This document shows, piece after piece, positions 8,553 to 17,044 of a stretch of 64,000 bases of DNA (positions within the stretch are counted from its first letter, which is position 1; each line of letters opens with the position of its first letter). The notes beneath the pieces are model-generated. The model saw only the letters and a program-made list of their open reading frames with translations, made no database searches and was not told where the DNA came from. The translations under genes were made by a program, and so were the position numbers. The stretch is from Actinacidiphila guanduensis (GTDB lineage Bacteria > Actinomycetota > Actinomycetes > Streptomycetales > Streptomycetaceae). Where the stretch lies: positions 124,001 through 188,000 of the forward strand of contig NZ_FNIE01000004.1 in assembly GCF_900103985.1 (NCBI RefSeq), written 5' to 3'.

Positions 8553-9449
8553 TCAGGTATGTACGGCAGGGTGCACCGCCGCCTCGGCCGGGTGCAGCCA
8601 CAGCGGCCCGTTCCCGGTATCGACCCGCACGGCGTGCGGTGGCGGCCACTCCCCCTCCGTGAGCAGCAGCCGCTCCGGCTCGGTCATGCTCCGGTAGCGC
8701 TCCAGCGCCACCGCAGGGGCGAGCCGGCCGAGCGGGGGCAGCAGCCCGGGGCTCAGCTCGGCCAGGGCCGCCGCGTACTCCTCGTAGGTCCGCCAACCCG
8801 GCACCGTACGGCGGCCGTCGGGGGTCCGCAGCAGCAGCGTGGGCAGGGCGTAGCGGCGTCGGCCGTCGGCGGTCTCCTTGGCGGTGCCGGGGTGCGGCGA
8901 GCCCTCGCGCGTACGGCAGACCTCGGGCACCGGGCGGCGCGCCTCGGCGTGGTCGGCGCGGACCCGCGCGAGCACCCGGTCCGAGGCCGCGTCGGCGGCC
9001 AGCCGGTGCGGGTCGAGACCGGGCGTGCCGCGGGCCGCCGCCAGGGCCGCCTCGGGGGTGTCGGCGGGTTCGCCGAGCACGAAGACGGTCTCGCGCAGCC
9101 GGCGCAGCACGAGCTCGGCGACGCGGTCGCCCTGGAGTTCGGCGGCCTTCGCCACCAGCGCGGCCGGCCACGAACCGGCCGCGACGCGGCTGAGGCGCAA
9201 TGGGCGGGGCGCGCCGGTGTGGGCGGCGATGTCGGCGACGTAGCGGGCATACCAGGCGGTCTCGGCGGCGGGGTCGGGCGGAGGGTCGTCGTCGTGGTCG
9301 AAGAGGATCGCCTGGACGCGGCGCCAGCGCACCCTTCCGGCGAGGGCGGCACGCAGGGCGCGCAGCACCGGTTCGGCACCCCAGGACCACGGGCACAAGG
9401 GGTCGGTGTACTCCACGACCTCCACCGCCGGTCCGGGCGCAGCGCTCAC
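8553..9449 (-). CDS. DsbA/FrnE-like thioredoxin-fold protein
   Basis: 298 residues with an N-terminal thioredoxin-like strand ending EYTDPLCPWSWG; the motif is CPWS, so only the first Cys (residue 19) of a CxxC pair is present. Proteins of this DsbA/SpxH-like group act in redox handling or as adaptors rather than as classical disulfide oxidases. The GTG start overlaps the stop of the Rrf2 regulator (GTGA), so the two form a coupled unit. The pairing with an Rrf2 regulator next to a sulfur operon suggests thiol or sulfur homeostasis, by inference. Its 3' end lies about 150 bases upstream of the operon promoter. Confidence 0.82.
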   Translation of the reverse strand: MSAAPGPAVEVVEYTDPLCPWSWGAEPVLRALRAALAGRVRWRRVQAILFDHDDDPPPDPAAETAWYARYVADIAAHTGAPRPLRLSRVAAGSWPAALVAKAAELQGDRVAELVLRRLRETVFVLGEPADTPEAALAAARGTPGLDPHRLAADAASDRVLARVRADHAEARRPVPEVCRTREGSPHPGTAKETADGRRRYALPTLLLRTPDGRRTVPGWRTYEEYAAALAELSPGLLPPLGRLAPAVALERYRSMTEPERLLLTEGEWPPPHAVRVDTGNGPLWLHPAEAAVHPAVHT

Positions 9450-9880
9450 GCGGCGCCCTTGCGGGCCGGCACCCCGCGCTCCCCGGCGGCCGCCAGCGCG
9501 GCCAGGGTCACCCCGCCCAGCACGGCGGCGGCCTGCGCCTCGACCTGCCGCCACACCGAGGGCAGCCCGGCGGCGGCGCCGGGGTAGGCCAGTTCGGCGA
9601 CCGCTTCGCCGCGCAGGGTGAGCAGTTCGCCGTCCACGGCGCGCGAGACGTCCAGCAGCGTGATCTCGCCGGCCGCCCGGCCCAGCCAGTAGCCGCCCTC
9701 GCAGCCGCGCTGGCTGCGCACGAGCCCCGCCTTGCGCAGCTCGGCCACCACGGACTTCAGGAACCGGAACGGGATCTCCTGCGCGGAGGCGATGGCCTCG
9801 CAGCTGAGCGGGCGGTCCGGTTCTGCGGCGAGCTCCAGCAGGGCCCGCACGGCGTAGTCCGCCTTCGCGGAGATATGCAT
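9446..9880 (-). CDS. Rrf2-family transcriptional regulator
   Basis: 144 residues. The start MHISAKADYAVRALLELA and the following winged helix-turn-helix (IPFRFLKSVVAELRKAGLVRSQRG) are diagnostic for Rrf2. Only one Cys (GCEGGYW) is present, so the three-Cys Fe-S cluster site of IscR/NsrR is missing; this is more like CymR-type cysteine-metabolism regulators. The ATG at 9880 is chosen because it begins the conserved domain; an upstream in-frame start would add unrelated residues. An 18-bp perfect palindrome at 9941-9958, between this gene and the divergent cupin gene, is its likely operator. Confidence 0.9.
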   Translation of the reverse strand: MHISAKADYAVRALLELAAEPDRPLSCEAIASAQEIPFRFLKSVVAELRKAGLVRSQRGCEGGYWLGRAAGEITLLDVSRAVDGELLTLRGEAVAELAYPGAAAGLPSVWRQVEAQAAAVLGGVTLAALAAAGERGVPARKGAA

Positions 9881-9940
9881 GCGCCCATCATGCCCGACAG
9901 GCCGCCCGGGACCGGCGGGATCGGCTCTTTTGCGGCCCAT

Positions 9941-9958
9941 TGCGGCAACGTTGCCGCA
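9941..9958. promoter_or_regulatory. Perfect 18-bp palindrome, candidate Rrf2 operator
   Basis: TGCGGCAACGTTGCCGCA is fully self-complementary and lies 60 bases from the Rrf2 start and 60 from the cupin start, just upstream of the cupin -35 box. Confidence 0.6.
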
Positions 9959-9980
9959 GGTGAACGACAATGGACACCTC

Positions 9981-10010
9981 TTGACGCCCTTTTCGGGGAG
10001 CGCCTAGCGT
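9981..10010 (+). promoter_or_regulatory. Promoter of cupin gene (leaderless)
   Basis: TTGACG at 9981-9986, an 18-base spacer, TAGCGT at 10005-10010, then 7 bases to the ATG at 10018. No ribosome site is present, fitting a leaderless transcript. Confidence 0.7.
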
Positions 10011-10017
10011 CCTGAGC

Positions 10018-10524
10018 ATGAGCACGCCGCCGACGAACCCGGGTGAAGGCTTCCATCCCCATCTCCACCAGTCTCCTGACGAGCCGGCAGCGCCCCTGCG
10101 CTCACGGCTGCACCACATCCGGGCCGGCGCCCTGGACGGCGACACCGCGCAGACCGGGGGGATGCGCCGCTTCGCGGCCGTGAGCGGGCGGACCGTCGGC
10201 TCGGAGAAGCTGTGGATGGGCCAGACCCACGTGGCGCCCGCGACCGCGTCCTCCGACCACCACCACGGGGAGTCCGAGACCGCCATCTACGTGGTCAGCG
10301 GCCACCCCGAGTTCGTCTTCGCGGACGACTCGGGCGGCGCCGTGCAGGAGGTGCGGCTGAAGACGTCGCCGGGCGACTACGTCTTCGTCCCGCCGTTCGT
10401 GCCGCACCGGGAGGAGAACCCGGACCCGGACGACGAGGCGGTGGTCGTCATCGCCCGCAGCACCCAGGAGGCCGTCGTGGTCAACCTGCCGGGGCTGTAC
10501 GCGCTCGGCGTCGAGGAGGGCTGA
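10018..10524 (+). CDS. Cupin-domain protein
   Basis: 168 residues. A metal-binding cupin motif starts with DHHHGESETAIYVVSG and ends with GDYVFVPPFVPHREEN, giving His/Glu ligands for a divalent metal in a double-stranded beta-helix. Such small cupins serve as dioxygenases, isomerases or binding proteins; the specific reaction is not readable. It is divergent from the Rrf2-DsbA pair across a shared palindrome and is followed by the flavin reductase 99 bases downstream, so it likely belongs to the same sulfur-linked regulon. Confidence 0.88.
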   Translation: MSTPPTNPGEGFHPHLHQSPDEPAAPLRSRLHHIRAGALDGDTAQTGGMRRFAAVSGRTVGSEKLWMGQTHVAPATASSDHHHGESETAIYVVSGHPEFVFADDSGGAVQEVRLKTSPGDYVFVPPFVPHREENPDPDDEAVVVIARSTQEAVVVNLPGLYALGVEEG

Positions 10525-10623
10525 GGGGTCTCCGGGGGAAGTCCGGGAGGTACGGGTACGGGCGGCACGAGCCGCCTTTGCCGCGCAACGGAAGTGGGCA
10601 CAACGGAAATGGGGAGGGCCCTG

Positions 10624-11142
10624 ATGACCGGCACCGAGTTCCGTACCGAGTTCGCCGAGGACACCGCCGCGGACCTGAAGGCCGCTTTCCGGGCGACGAT
10701 GGCCGGGGTGTGCACGCCCGTCTCGGTGGTGACCGCGATGGCCGGCGGCGCGCCCCACGGCACGACGGTCAGCGCGTTCGCCTCGCTGTCGATGGAGCCG
10801 CCGATGGTCCTGGTCTCGCTGGACCGCACCTCCGACCTGCTGGCCGTCGTGGACGGCGGCCGCCGCTTCGGCGTCAACGTGCTGGGCACCGGGCACGTGG
10901 ACCTGGCGCTGAACTTCGCCCGCAAGGGGGGCCCGGCGAAGTTCGACGGCGTCGAGTGGCTCCTGCACTCCGGCGTGCCCCGCCTCCCCACCGCGAGCGG
11001 CTTCCTGGCCTGCGAGGTGACCGAGCTGGTGACCGGCGGCGACCACGTGGTCGTCTTCGGCCGCGTCCTGACCGCGGAGTCCGCCCCGCTTCCCCCGCTG
11101 ACCTACCACGCCCGTACCTTCGGCACCCACACGGCGCTGTGA
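10624..11142 (+). CDS. Flavin reductase family protein
   Basis: 172 residues of the FMN-binding split-barrel flavin reductase domain (VCTPVSVVTA, the GTTVSAFASLSMEPPM block and the C-terminal GDHVVVFGRV). These enzymes reduce FMN or FAD with NAD(P)H for two-component monooxygenases. The start at 10624 has GGGGAGGG 6 bases upstream; a GTG 30 bases earlier is possible. The LLM monooxygenase of the same locus lacks its own reductase, so this is its most likely partner. Confidence 0.9.
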   Translation: MTGTEFRTEFAEDTAADLKAAFRATMAGVCTPVSVVTAMAGGAPHGTTVSAFASLSMEPPMVLVSLDRTSDLLAVVDGGRRFGVNVLGTGHVDLALNFARKGGPAKFDGVEWLLHSGVPRLPTASGFLACEVTELVTGGDHVVVFGRVLTAESAPLPPLTYHARTFGTHTAL

Positions 11143-11172
11143 AGGCGCCGGCGGGCTGCCGTGCCGGCGCCT
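11143..11172. terminator. Bidirectional hairpin between convergent genes
   Basis: AGGCGCCGGC (11143-11152) is perfectly complementary to 11163-11172 across a 10-base loop, immediately after the flavin reductase stop and 13 bases before the end of the opposing gene. Confidence 0.55.
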
Positions 11173-11185
11173 CGGGGCGTCGGGG

Positions 11186-12340
11186 TCAGGTCGCGGGGGT
11201 GCCCTCGGCGGAGGGGGGCGGCGGGGTGAACTGGGGGCCGTAGGTGGCCGCCGTGCCCTCGATGGGGGTTTCCATCAGGCTGAGGGCGCTCGACTCCAGG
11301 CCGCGCATGGAGTGGATGGCGGCGTTGAGGCCGCGGGCGCCCGCGCCCGACCACGCGCTGTCGAGACCGGCGAGGACGGCGTGGTAGGTCGTGTCGAACT
11401 GCTGGAGGAGCTGGGCGACTTGGGCGGGCGGATCGGGCCAGCCGCCGGCCGGGACCTCGGCCATGGGGCGGGCGTCGGGGAAGGGGACGGCCTCGCCGGT
11501 GAAGCCCCAGGTGCCGCCGGTCTGCTGGAGGCGGCGGCCGTGGTAGATCTCGGCGAAGGCGTAGTAGTGCGCCGGGTGGTCGTCCTGGAAGGCGTCGTCC
11601 GGGGACGCGTCGGTGCCCTCGCCCTGCTCCTTGACGGTCTCGATGGCGGCGGTCACGCCGTCGAGGTCGGTGATGGGCACCAGGCGGTCGGAGCCGATCG
11701 GCTCGGCGAGCTGGCCGTCGGCCGACAGCGGCGGGTCCACGCTGCGGAAGGCGTCCAGCAGGTTGCCGTAGAAGGAGCCCAGGGTGGGTCCGCCCGCCGC
11801 GCGGGCCAGCGGGGACTCGGGGGCCTCGATGCCCATCATGACGTCGTGCACGAAGGTGGGGGTCAGGCCCGACAGGCACACCGTCACCTCGGGCCGCACC
11901 CCGCCGGGCAGCGGGCCGGGGTAGATCGGCGCCGACGCGCCGACCTGCGGGCGGCCGCCCACGGCGACCAGTAGATTGCACACCACGCCGAGGTGGAACA
12001 TCTCGTCGTCCACGATCCGGCGGATCAGCCGCGCGGCCTCGCTGCTGCGGTCCTTCACCGACCACCAGCCGCACAGGTAGGGCGGGATGGTGGACAGTTC
12101 GAGGGCCACCGCGGTCCGCAGGGCGTTCTTGATCCAGTCCAGGTCCCGGTCCTGCGCGCCGACCGCGAGCAGCCGCGCCACCGCCCCCTCCATCGGAACG
12201 GCGGCCTGCGCGGGCGCCGCGGGGGACGCGAGCGGGGCGGCGACCGCGGCGGCCGCCGCGGAGGCCAGCAGCGTTCTGCGCCCGAGCCCCGGCGCCGCCG
12301 TCCCTCCGACTTCCTTGCCGCCATTGCCGCAACCGCTCAT
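11186..12340 (-). CDS. Exported ferritin-like (VioB/iminophenylpyruvate-synthase-like) protein
   Basis: 384 residues. The N-terminus carries GRRTLLASAAAAAVAAPLA, a twin-arginine type signal with Ala-rich core and an AQA cleavage site. The mature part has a ferritin-like helix pair with ELSTIPPYLCG and DDEMFHLG, which supply Glu/His ligands, as in the VioB-type ferritin-like domain. Known relatives are found in secondary-metabolite enzymes and in many uncharacterised exported actinobacterial proteins. The start at 12340 was chosen because the signal begins there. A 25-bp inverted repeat lies 63 bases upstream. Confidence 0.8.
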   Translation of the reverse strand: MSGCGNGGKEVGGTAAPGLGRRTLLASAAAAAVAAPLASPAAPAQAAVPMEGAVARLLAVGAQDRDLDWIKNALRTAVALELSTIPPYLCGWWSVKDRSSEAARLIRRIVDDEMFHLGVVCNLLVAVGGRPQVGASAPIYPGPLPGGVRPEVTVCLSGLTPTFVHDVMMGIEAPESPLARAAGGPTLGSFYGNLLDAFRSVDPPLSADGQLAEPIGSDRLVPITDLDGVTAAIETVKEQGEGTDASPDDAFQDDHPAHYYAFAEIYHGRRLQQTGGTWGFTGEAVPFPDARPMAEVPAGGWPDPPAQVAQLLQQFDTTYHAVLAGLDSAWSGAGARGLNAAIHSMRGLESSALSLMETPIEGTAATYGPQFTPPPPSAEGTPAT

Positions 12341-12402
12341 CGTCGCCTCCGCGCGTCGTCCTTGGCTCCGGGGCCGGTGCGGGTCGGCGGACCGGCTCGT
12401 TC

Positions 12403-12427
12403 CGGCGGTTACCGACGCTAACCGCCG
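12403..12427. promoter_or_regulatory. 25-bp inverted repeat upstream of ferritin-like gene
   Basis: CGGCGGTTA (12403-12411) and TAACCGCCG (12419-12427) are perfect 9-bp arms around a 7-base spacer. On the minus strand the spacer region contains TAGCGT, a plausible -10 box, so a bound repressor would block transcription of the ferritin-like gene. The remaining 12428-12679 shows no gene; TAGCAT at 12622 is a weak -10 candidate for the plus-strand gene. Confidence 0.5.
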
Positions 12428-12679
12428 CGGGCCCGCGGGCCAGGTTGTACGCGCCCGACCTGCGGCCCGTGCCCGGCAGTGCACCCGTTCGGCGGCGGGC
12501 AGCGCCGGTCCGGGGTGCGCGCGCCGCAGCGCCGGACGGGGGCTTCCGCCCCACCCCGCAGGCGCCGGATTTCCCACCGATGGCCCCGCCCGACGTACGC
12601 CGGAGCGGGCGGGACCGCCGCTAGCATGACGGCGCGAATGCCCCACAACGAGATAAAACCGACGGCTCAGGAGCAGACC

Positions 12680-13090
12680 ATGTCGACACTCACGCTCGCC
12701 GACGCCCGGACGATCATCGCCGCAGGCGAGAGGAAGGCGGACGAGATCGGGCAGCCGATGAACATCGCAGTCGTGGACGCCGGCGGCAACCTCGTCGCCC
12801 ATGTGCGCCAGGACGGGGCCTGGATCGGCAGCGTCGACATCTCGATCAGCAAGGCGTGGACGGCCCGCGCCTTCGACATCGCGACCAAGGACCTGGGCGA
12901 CAACTCCCAGCCGGGACAGCAGTTCTTCGGCATCCACACGACCAACGGCGGCAAGGTCGCCATCTTCGCCGGCGGCCTCCCCCTGACCCGCGGCGGCACC
13001 GTGGTCGGCGCCGTGGGGGTGAGCGGTGGCTCGGGCGAGCAGGACCAGTCGGTGGCGCTGGCCGCCCAGGCGGCATTCGCGTCGGCGTGA
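12680..13090 (+). CDS. GlcG/HbpS-family haem-binding-like protein
   Basis: 136 residues with the family signature of GlcG/HbpS proteins: ADARTIIAAGERKADE, the NIAVVDAGGNLVAHVR strand and the C-terminal GGTVVGAVGVSGGSGEQD loop. HbpS of Streptomyces is a secreted haem-degrading sensor partner; this copy has no signal peptide, so it is likely cytoplasmic. ATG at 12680 with CAGGAG upstream. No two-component genes are adjacent, so a sensor role is not supported here. Followed 107 bases later by a DUF4230 gene. Confidence 0.88.
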   Translation: MSTLTLADARTIIAAGERKADEIGQPMNIAVVDAGGNLVAHVRQDGAWIGSVDISISKAWTARAFDIATKDLGDNSQPGQQFFGIHTTNGGKVAIFAGGLPLTRGGTVVGAVGVSGGSGEQDQSVALAAQAAFASA

Positions 13091-13197
13091 GCGCGTCGCC
13101 GGGACACCGGATTTCGTATACATGCAAGGGAGTTGAGGCCGCGTCACGTCCATGACACCGCCGACCCGGGGTAGCCGACCCGGCGAGGAGGTGCGTT

Positions 13198-13914
13198 ATG
13201 AGGACGCAACAGGTCGGGGTGGTGCGGACCACACCGTGGTGGGCGCGCGTCGTCGTCGGCGTGGTCGTGCTGGGGCTGCTGTTCTTCCTCCTGGGGAGGG
13301 CGGACCTGCTGCCGGGCATCCCGAACCCCTTCGAGGAGAAGACGACCGTCCGCAGCGGGCCGGTGCTGCTGAAATCGATCCAGGACCTCAACCGCTTCGA
13401 GGGGGCGAGCGGCAACTTCCAGGTCGTGGTGGACCTCGACAAGGACGCGAAGTTCCTGCCGGACGCCATCCGCGGCAAGCGCACCCTCTACGTCGGCGCC
13501 GGCAGTGTGGACGCCTACGTGGACTTCGGCAAGGTCGGCGACGACGCCGTGCAGGTCTCCGACGACCGCAAGGCCGCAACCGTGCGGCTGCCGCACGCGG
13601 CCCTGGAGCGGGCGTCGCTGGACACCAAGAACTCCTACGTGGTCTCGCAGCAGCGCGGCCTGTTCGACCGGATCGGCGACTTCTTCAGCGGCAACCCGGG
13701 CAACATGCAGCAGCTGAACGAGCTGGCCGTGTCCAAGATCCAGACCGCCGCGAAGCAGACCAACCTGGCCGGCCGGGCCGAGGCCAACACCCGCAGCATG
13801 CTGGAGCGGATGCTGACCTCGCTGGGATTCACCAAGGTCACCGTCACCTTCGGTCCCCCGCCGGGCACGCCGACGCCCACCGCCACCACACGGTCGGCCT
13901 CGCCGGCCTCGTAA
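13198..13914 (+). CDS. DUF4230 membrane-anchored protein
   Basis: 238 residues. A single membrane helix at about residues 17-36 is followed by an extracytoplasmic DUF4230 domain (SIQDLNRFEGASGNFQVVVD, LPDAIRGKRTLYVGAGSVDA). The C-terminal 20 residues are Pro/Thr-rich. The ATG follows GAGGAGG. DUF4230 proteins have no established function. A strong intrinsic terminator lies 40 bases after the stop. Confidence 0.88.
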   Translation: MRTQQVGVVRTTPWWARVVVGVVVLGLLFFLLGRADLLPGIPNPFEEKTTVRSGPVLLKSIQDLNRFEGASGNFQVVVDLDKDAKFLPDAIRGKRTLYVGAGSVDAYVDFGKVGDDAVQVSDDRKAATVRLPHAALERASLDTKNSYVVSQQRGLFDRIGDFFSGNPGNMQQLNELAVSKIQTAAKQTNLAGRAEANTRSMLERMLTSLGFTKVTVTFGPPPGTPTPTATTRSASPAS

Positions 13915-13953
13915 CGCCCGACGTCGCGGCCGGACCGGTCGGGGCCCGACGCT

Positions 13954-14009
13954 GCCGGCGGCGCCTGGCGAAGTCGCTCTTCGCCAGGGGCCGCCGGCCG
14001 GTCTTTTTT
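13954..14009 (+). terminator. Strong intrinsic terminator after DUF4230 gene
   Basis: Arms 13954-13973 and 13979-13998 pair over 19 of 20 positions (one G-G mismatch) around a 5-base loop, followed by six T at 14004-14009. This is a classical rho-independent structure for the plus strand. A 16-bp direct repeat GGACCGGTCGGGGCCC flanks it at 13932-13947 and 14042-14057. Confidence 0.85.
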
Positions 14010-14183
14010 CGGGCCGCGTCGCCCTTCATCGTCTCGAAGCGGGACCGGTCGGGGCCCTGCGGCCGTCCTTGCCGCGAGGTGGGCTCCGGACCGCGCCCGT
14101 CCCGGTGCGGCCGGGTTCCTGCCTCTCCGCAAGGGCGGGGCCGGGCCGTACCGGCGTCGGGGCGCCCTCGGGGTGGGCCCGGG

Positions 14184-15038
14184 TCAGGCCGCAGCGGAGG
14201 AACGGGCCGCCGGGAAGGACGCCCACTTCTCCAGCTCCGCCAGGCGCGACTGAAGCGAGGCGCGGATGCCCTCGATCGCGTCGGCGCCCACGGCCAGGCG
14301 CAGCGGGGGCTCGTCCAGGGCGACGACCGCGAGGACGGCGTCCGCGACGAGCGCCGGGTCGCCCACGGCCTCCGGCGGCAGCGAGGTGACCTCGGTGAGG
14401 AACGCGCCGACGGTCGGGGCGTAGACCTCGTCGGGGGCGACGACGTGCGCGCTCGTGGCGAAGTCGGTACCGAAGACGCCCGGTTCGAGGACGGTCACCT
14501 TGACGCCGGTGGGCGCGAGTTCGATGGCAAGGGCTTCGCTGATCAGTTCCACCGCGCCCTTGGACCCCGCGTACAGGCCCGAGGAGGGCCAGGCGAACTG
14601 GCCGATGAGCGAGGAGGTCTGCACGATACGGCCGCGCGCGGCCCGCAGCGCGGGCAGCGTGGCGCGCAGCACCGCGAGGTTCGCCAGCACATTGGTGTCG
14701 AAGATCGCGCGGGCCTCCTCGGCGCCGATCTGCTCGACGGACCCGAACAGGCCGTAGCCGGCGTTGTTGACCAGCACGTCCAGGCGCCCGGCGGCCTCGA
14801 CCGCGCCGGCCAGGACCTGCTCGGCCTCGGGGGCGGTGACGTCGAGGGCGAGCGGGGTGACCCGGCCCTGCGGGGCGGAGGAGACGAGGTCGGCGAGCCG
14901 GTCGGCGCGGCGGCCGACGGCGATCACGTGGGCGCCCTCGGCGAGCGCGCGGTCGGCGACGAGGCGGCCGAAGCCGGAGGTGGCACCGGTGATGAGCCAG
15001 GTGGAAGACGTAGTGGACGTGGAAGACGTGGCAGGCAT
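14184..15038 (-). CDS. SDR-family oxidoreductase
   Basis: 284 residues of the classical short-chain dehydrogenase fold: cofactor motif TGATSGFG, NNAGYG, catalytic Ser in TSSLIG and YAGSK as the Tyr-Lys pair. The Arg after the second strand (GRRADR) favours NADPH. The start at 15038 begins with a Ser/Thr tract (ATSSTSTTSST) encoded by a short repeat. It is divergent from an XRE regulator, and the gap holds a site shared with another XRE/oxidoreductase pair at 38920. Substrate unknown. Confidence 0.92.
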   Translation of the reverse strand: MPATSSTSTTSSTWLITGATSGFGRLVADRALAEGAHVIAVGRRADRLADLVSSAPQGRVTPLALDVTAPEAEQVLAGAVEAAGRLDVLVNNAGYGLFGSVEQIGAEEARAIFDTNVLANLAVLRATLPALRAARGRIVQTSSLIGQFAWPSSGLYAGSKGAVELISEALAIELAPTGVKVTVLEPGVFGTDFATSAHVVAPDEVYAPTVGAFLTEVTSLPPEAVGDPALVADAVLAVVALDEPPLRLAVGADAIEGIRASLQSRLAELEKWASFPAARSSAAA

Positions 15039-15172
15039 GGGGCGGGCTCCCTGGGGTGGGCCGTGCGGTGCGCGCACGGCGGGTGGTGGACACGGGGACC
15101 GCCGGTCGGCGTCCCGCTCTCCAGCCAACCGCCGCGCACCGGGCCCGCGGACCGCGGAGCGGGCCCGCTGCT

Positions 15173-15189
15173 TCCTGGGATGCGCAGGG
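15173..15189. promoter_or_regulatory. Candidate operator of XRE/MmyB-like regulator, copy 1
   Basis: TCCTG-N7-CAGG inverted repeat in the SDR/XRE divergent gap. The 23 bases from 15172 match those from 38919 at 18 positions, and the second site lies in the same type of divergent gap. Confidence 0.55.
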
Positions 15190-15236
15190 CCACCTTCGCC
15201 GCGACACCCCGACGTCCCGTACGCGACGATGAGGGC

Positions 15237-16169
15237 ATGGAGCGGAACGAGGGCCTGAGCGACTTCCTGCGCGCCCGCCGCGCGGCCATCGATCCCGAGC
15301 ACGTCGGTATCCACGACCCGGCGCCGCGCCGGGTGCCGGGGCTGCGCCGCGAGGAGCTGGCCGCGCTGGCCGGGGTGAGTGTGGACTACTACACGCGCCT
15401 GGAGCAGGGCCGGCCGATCACACCCTCGGAGTCGGTCCTGGACGCCCTGGCGAGCGCACTTCGGCTCGACCCGGCCGAGCGCAGCTACCTGCACACGGTG
15501 GCCCGCCGCTCCGCCTCGCCCCGCCGCCGCTCGCCGCGCACCGTGCAGAAGGTGCGACCCGGCGTGCACGCGCTGCTGGCCCGGCTCGGTGACGCGCCGG
15601 CCCTGGTGCTGGGCCGCCGCACCGACATCCTGGCGACGAACCGTATGGCCCGCGCGCTGCTCGCCGACTTTGACGCGCTGCCGGTCCGGGAGCGCAACGC
15701 CGTGCGGTGGGTGATGCTCGACGAGGCGGCGCGTTCGCTCTTCGCGGACAGCTGGGAGCAGGTCGCCTCGGTGTTCGTCGGCACCCTGCGGATGGATGCC
15801 GCCCGGCACCCCGACGACACCCGCACCGCCGAGCTGGTGGGCGAGCTGTCGATGAAGAGCGAGTCCTTCCGCCGCTGGTGGGCCGGGCAGAAGGTGGTCC
15901 AGATCGGCCACGACGTCAAGCACCTGCACCACCCGATCGTCGGCGCGCTGACGATGCGCACCGAGGCGCTGACCTTCCCGGGCGACCCGGACCAGACTCT
16001 GTTCACCTTCCTCGCCGACCCCGGCTCCCCCTCGGACGAGGCGCTTCAGGTGCTGTCGGCGTGGGCCGCCAACCATGGCCGCGCCGGGACCGCGAGGGGT
16101 GGAGCCGAGGACGCCGAAACGAGGGCAGCTGCCCCGCGCCCGCACGACGCGCCGCCGCCCTCCGCCTGA
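15237..16169 (+). CDS. XRE-family regulator with MmyB-like ligand domain
   Basis: 310 residues. An N-terminal helix-turn-helix (RREELAALAGVSVDYYTRLEQG) is followed by the MmyB-like PAS-type domain (LGRRTDILATNRMARALL, then a WVMLDEAARSLFADSW block) that binds fatty-acid-like ligands in MmyB. About 40 C-terminal residues are low complexity. A GACGAT box 6 bases before the ATG suggests leaderless translation. Paralogue of the regulator at 38976; both are divergent from an oxidoreductase and likely control it. Confidence 0.93.
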   Translation: MERNEGLSDFLRARRAAIDPEHVGIHDPAPRRVPGLRREELAALAGVSVDYYTRLEQGRPITPSESVLDALASALRLDPAERSYLHTVARRSASPRRRSPRTVQKVRPGVHALLARLGDAPALVLGRRTDILATNRMARALLADFDALPVRERNAVRWVMLDEAARSLFADSWEQVASVFVGTLRMDAARHPDDTRTAELVGELSMKSESFRRWWAGQKVVQIGHDVKHLHHPIVGALTMRTEALTFPGDPDQTLFTFLADPGSPSDEALQVLSAWAANHGRAGTARGGAEDAETRAAAPRPHDAPPPSA

Positions 16170-16245
16170 ACGGCCTTGGCGCGCCCGGCCCTTGGAACAC
16201 CCGACGTGAGCCGTGTCGCCCGCCGCACGTGAACCGCCGTGCGCG

Positions 16246-16842
16246 TCAGCGGGCTTCGGCTGCCGCCGTCTTCGCGCGGCTGCGGTAGGCGCGGGCCGCC
16301 ATCCGGGTACTGCAGGCGCTGCTGCAGTAAAGGCCGGAGGAGTTGCGGGTCTTGTCGAAGAACCCGGTGTGGCACGAGGGGTCCTTGCACATCTTCAGCC
16401 GGGCCCAGCCGCCGCGTGCGGCGAGGTCGGCGGCGGCGGCGAAGAGGGCGCCGAAGGCGCCGAGCACGCCGTCCTGGGCGGGGACCATGCGGACGCCGTC
16501 GGCGGTGACCCGCGGGGTGAGCGGGTAGCGGTGGGCGACGGCCTGCAGGTACGCCTCGGCGGCGGGCAGGGCGCTCTCGCCGTCCTCGCAGCCGGAGTGG
16601 GCGCGGAAGATCATCACCAGGGCGTCGCGCAGCTCGCGCGCGGCCACCGCGTCGGCGCCGGTGACCGCGGCGGCCGTGCCGCTGCCGGCCAGCCCGGTGC
16701 GGGCCAGCCAGGCGGTCAGGTCGTCCGGGCCGGTCAGCGTGTCGGGGCTGCCGCCCAGCGGCCCGGTGTTCACGAAGCCCAGGAGCAGGTCGGAACTCTC
16801 GCACACCGAAGGCGCGCACGTCTCCGCCGTGGCCTGCTGCAT
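16246..16842 (-). CDS. CGNR zinc-finger (ABATE-domain) regulator
   Basis: 198 residues. The N-terminal ABATE domain (LLLGFVNTGPLG) is followed by a C-terminal zinc finger with Cys152, Cys157, Cys173 and Cys177 (CKDPSC, YCSSAC) and a basic MAARAYRSR tail. These are putative stress-responsive DNA-binding proteins. Divergent from the DJ-1-like gene; an imperfectly spaced CCATGT/ACATGG repeat in the gap is a candidate target. A second CGNR protein is at 35295-35834. Confidence 0.9.
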   Translation of the reverse strand: MQQATAETCAPSVCESSDLLLGFVNTGPLGGSPDTLTGPDDLTAWLARTGLAGSGTAAAVTGADAVAARELRDALVMIFRAHSGCEDGESALPAAEAYLQAVAHRYPLTPRVTADGVRMVPAQDGVLGAFGALFAAAADLAARGGWARLKMCKDPSCHTGFFDKTRNSSGLYCSSACSTRMAARAYRSRAKTAAAEAR

Positions 16843-16913
16843 GATCGTCCGCCTCTCTCCCCCGAGTGACCATCCTACGGTACTTCACCCCACACCCGGC
16901 GTCATGTTCGTTC

Positions 16914-16933
16914 CCATGTAGCACATCACATGG
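16914..16933. promoter_or_regulatory. 20-bp inverted repeat between CGNR regulator and DJ-1-like gene
   Basis: CCATGT (16914-16919) and ACATGG (16928-16933) around an 8-base spacer, in an unusually AT-rich stretch for this window. TTGCTT at 16946 and TACGGT at 16971 (19-base spacer) could be the plus-strand promoter. Confidence 0.45.
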
Positions 16934-17044
16934 ATGCACTTCGTCTTGCTTCCGTCATGACCAAACGTGTTACGGTCCATCTCGTTGCGCCGCTGAGGCC
17001 CGTCCGGGCCGCTCATGGGGCGGCGCCGCGTATGGGAGGTAGTC

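Noticed and set aside
8413..8697. Plus-strand frame near the operon promoter
   Set aside because: Crosses the end of the DsbA-like gene in antisense and shows no coding signature.
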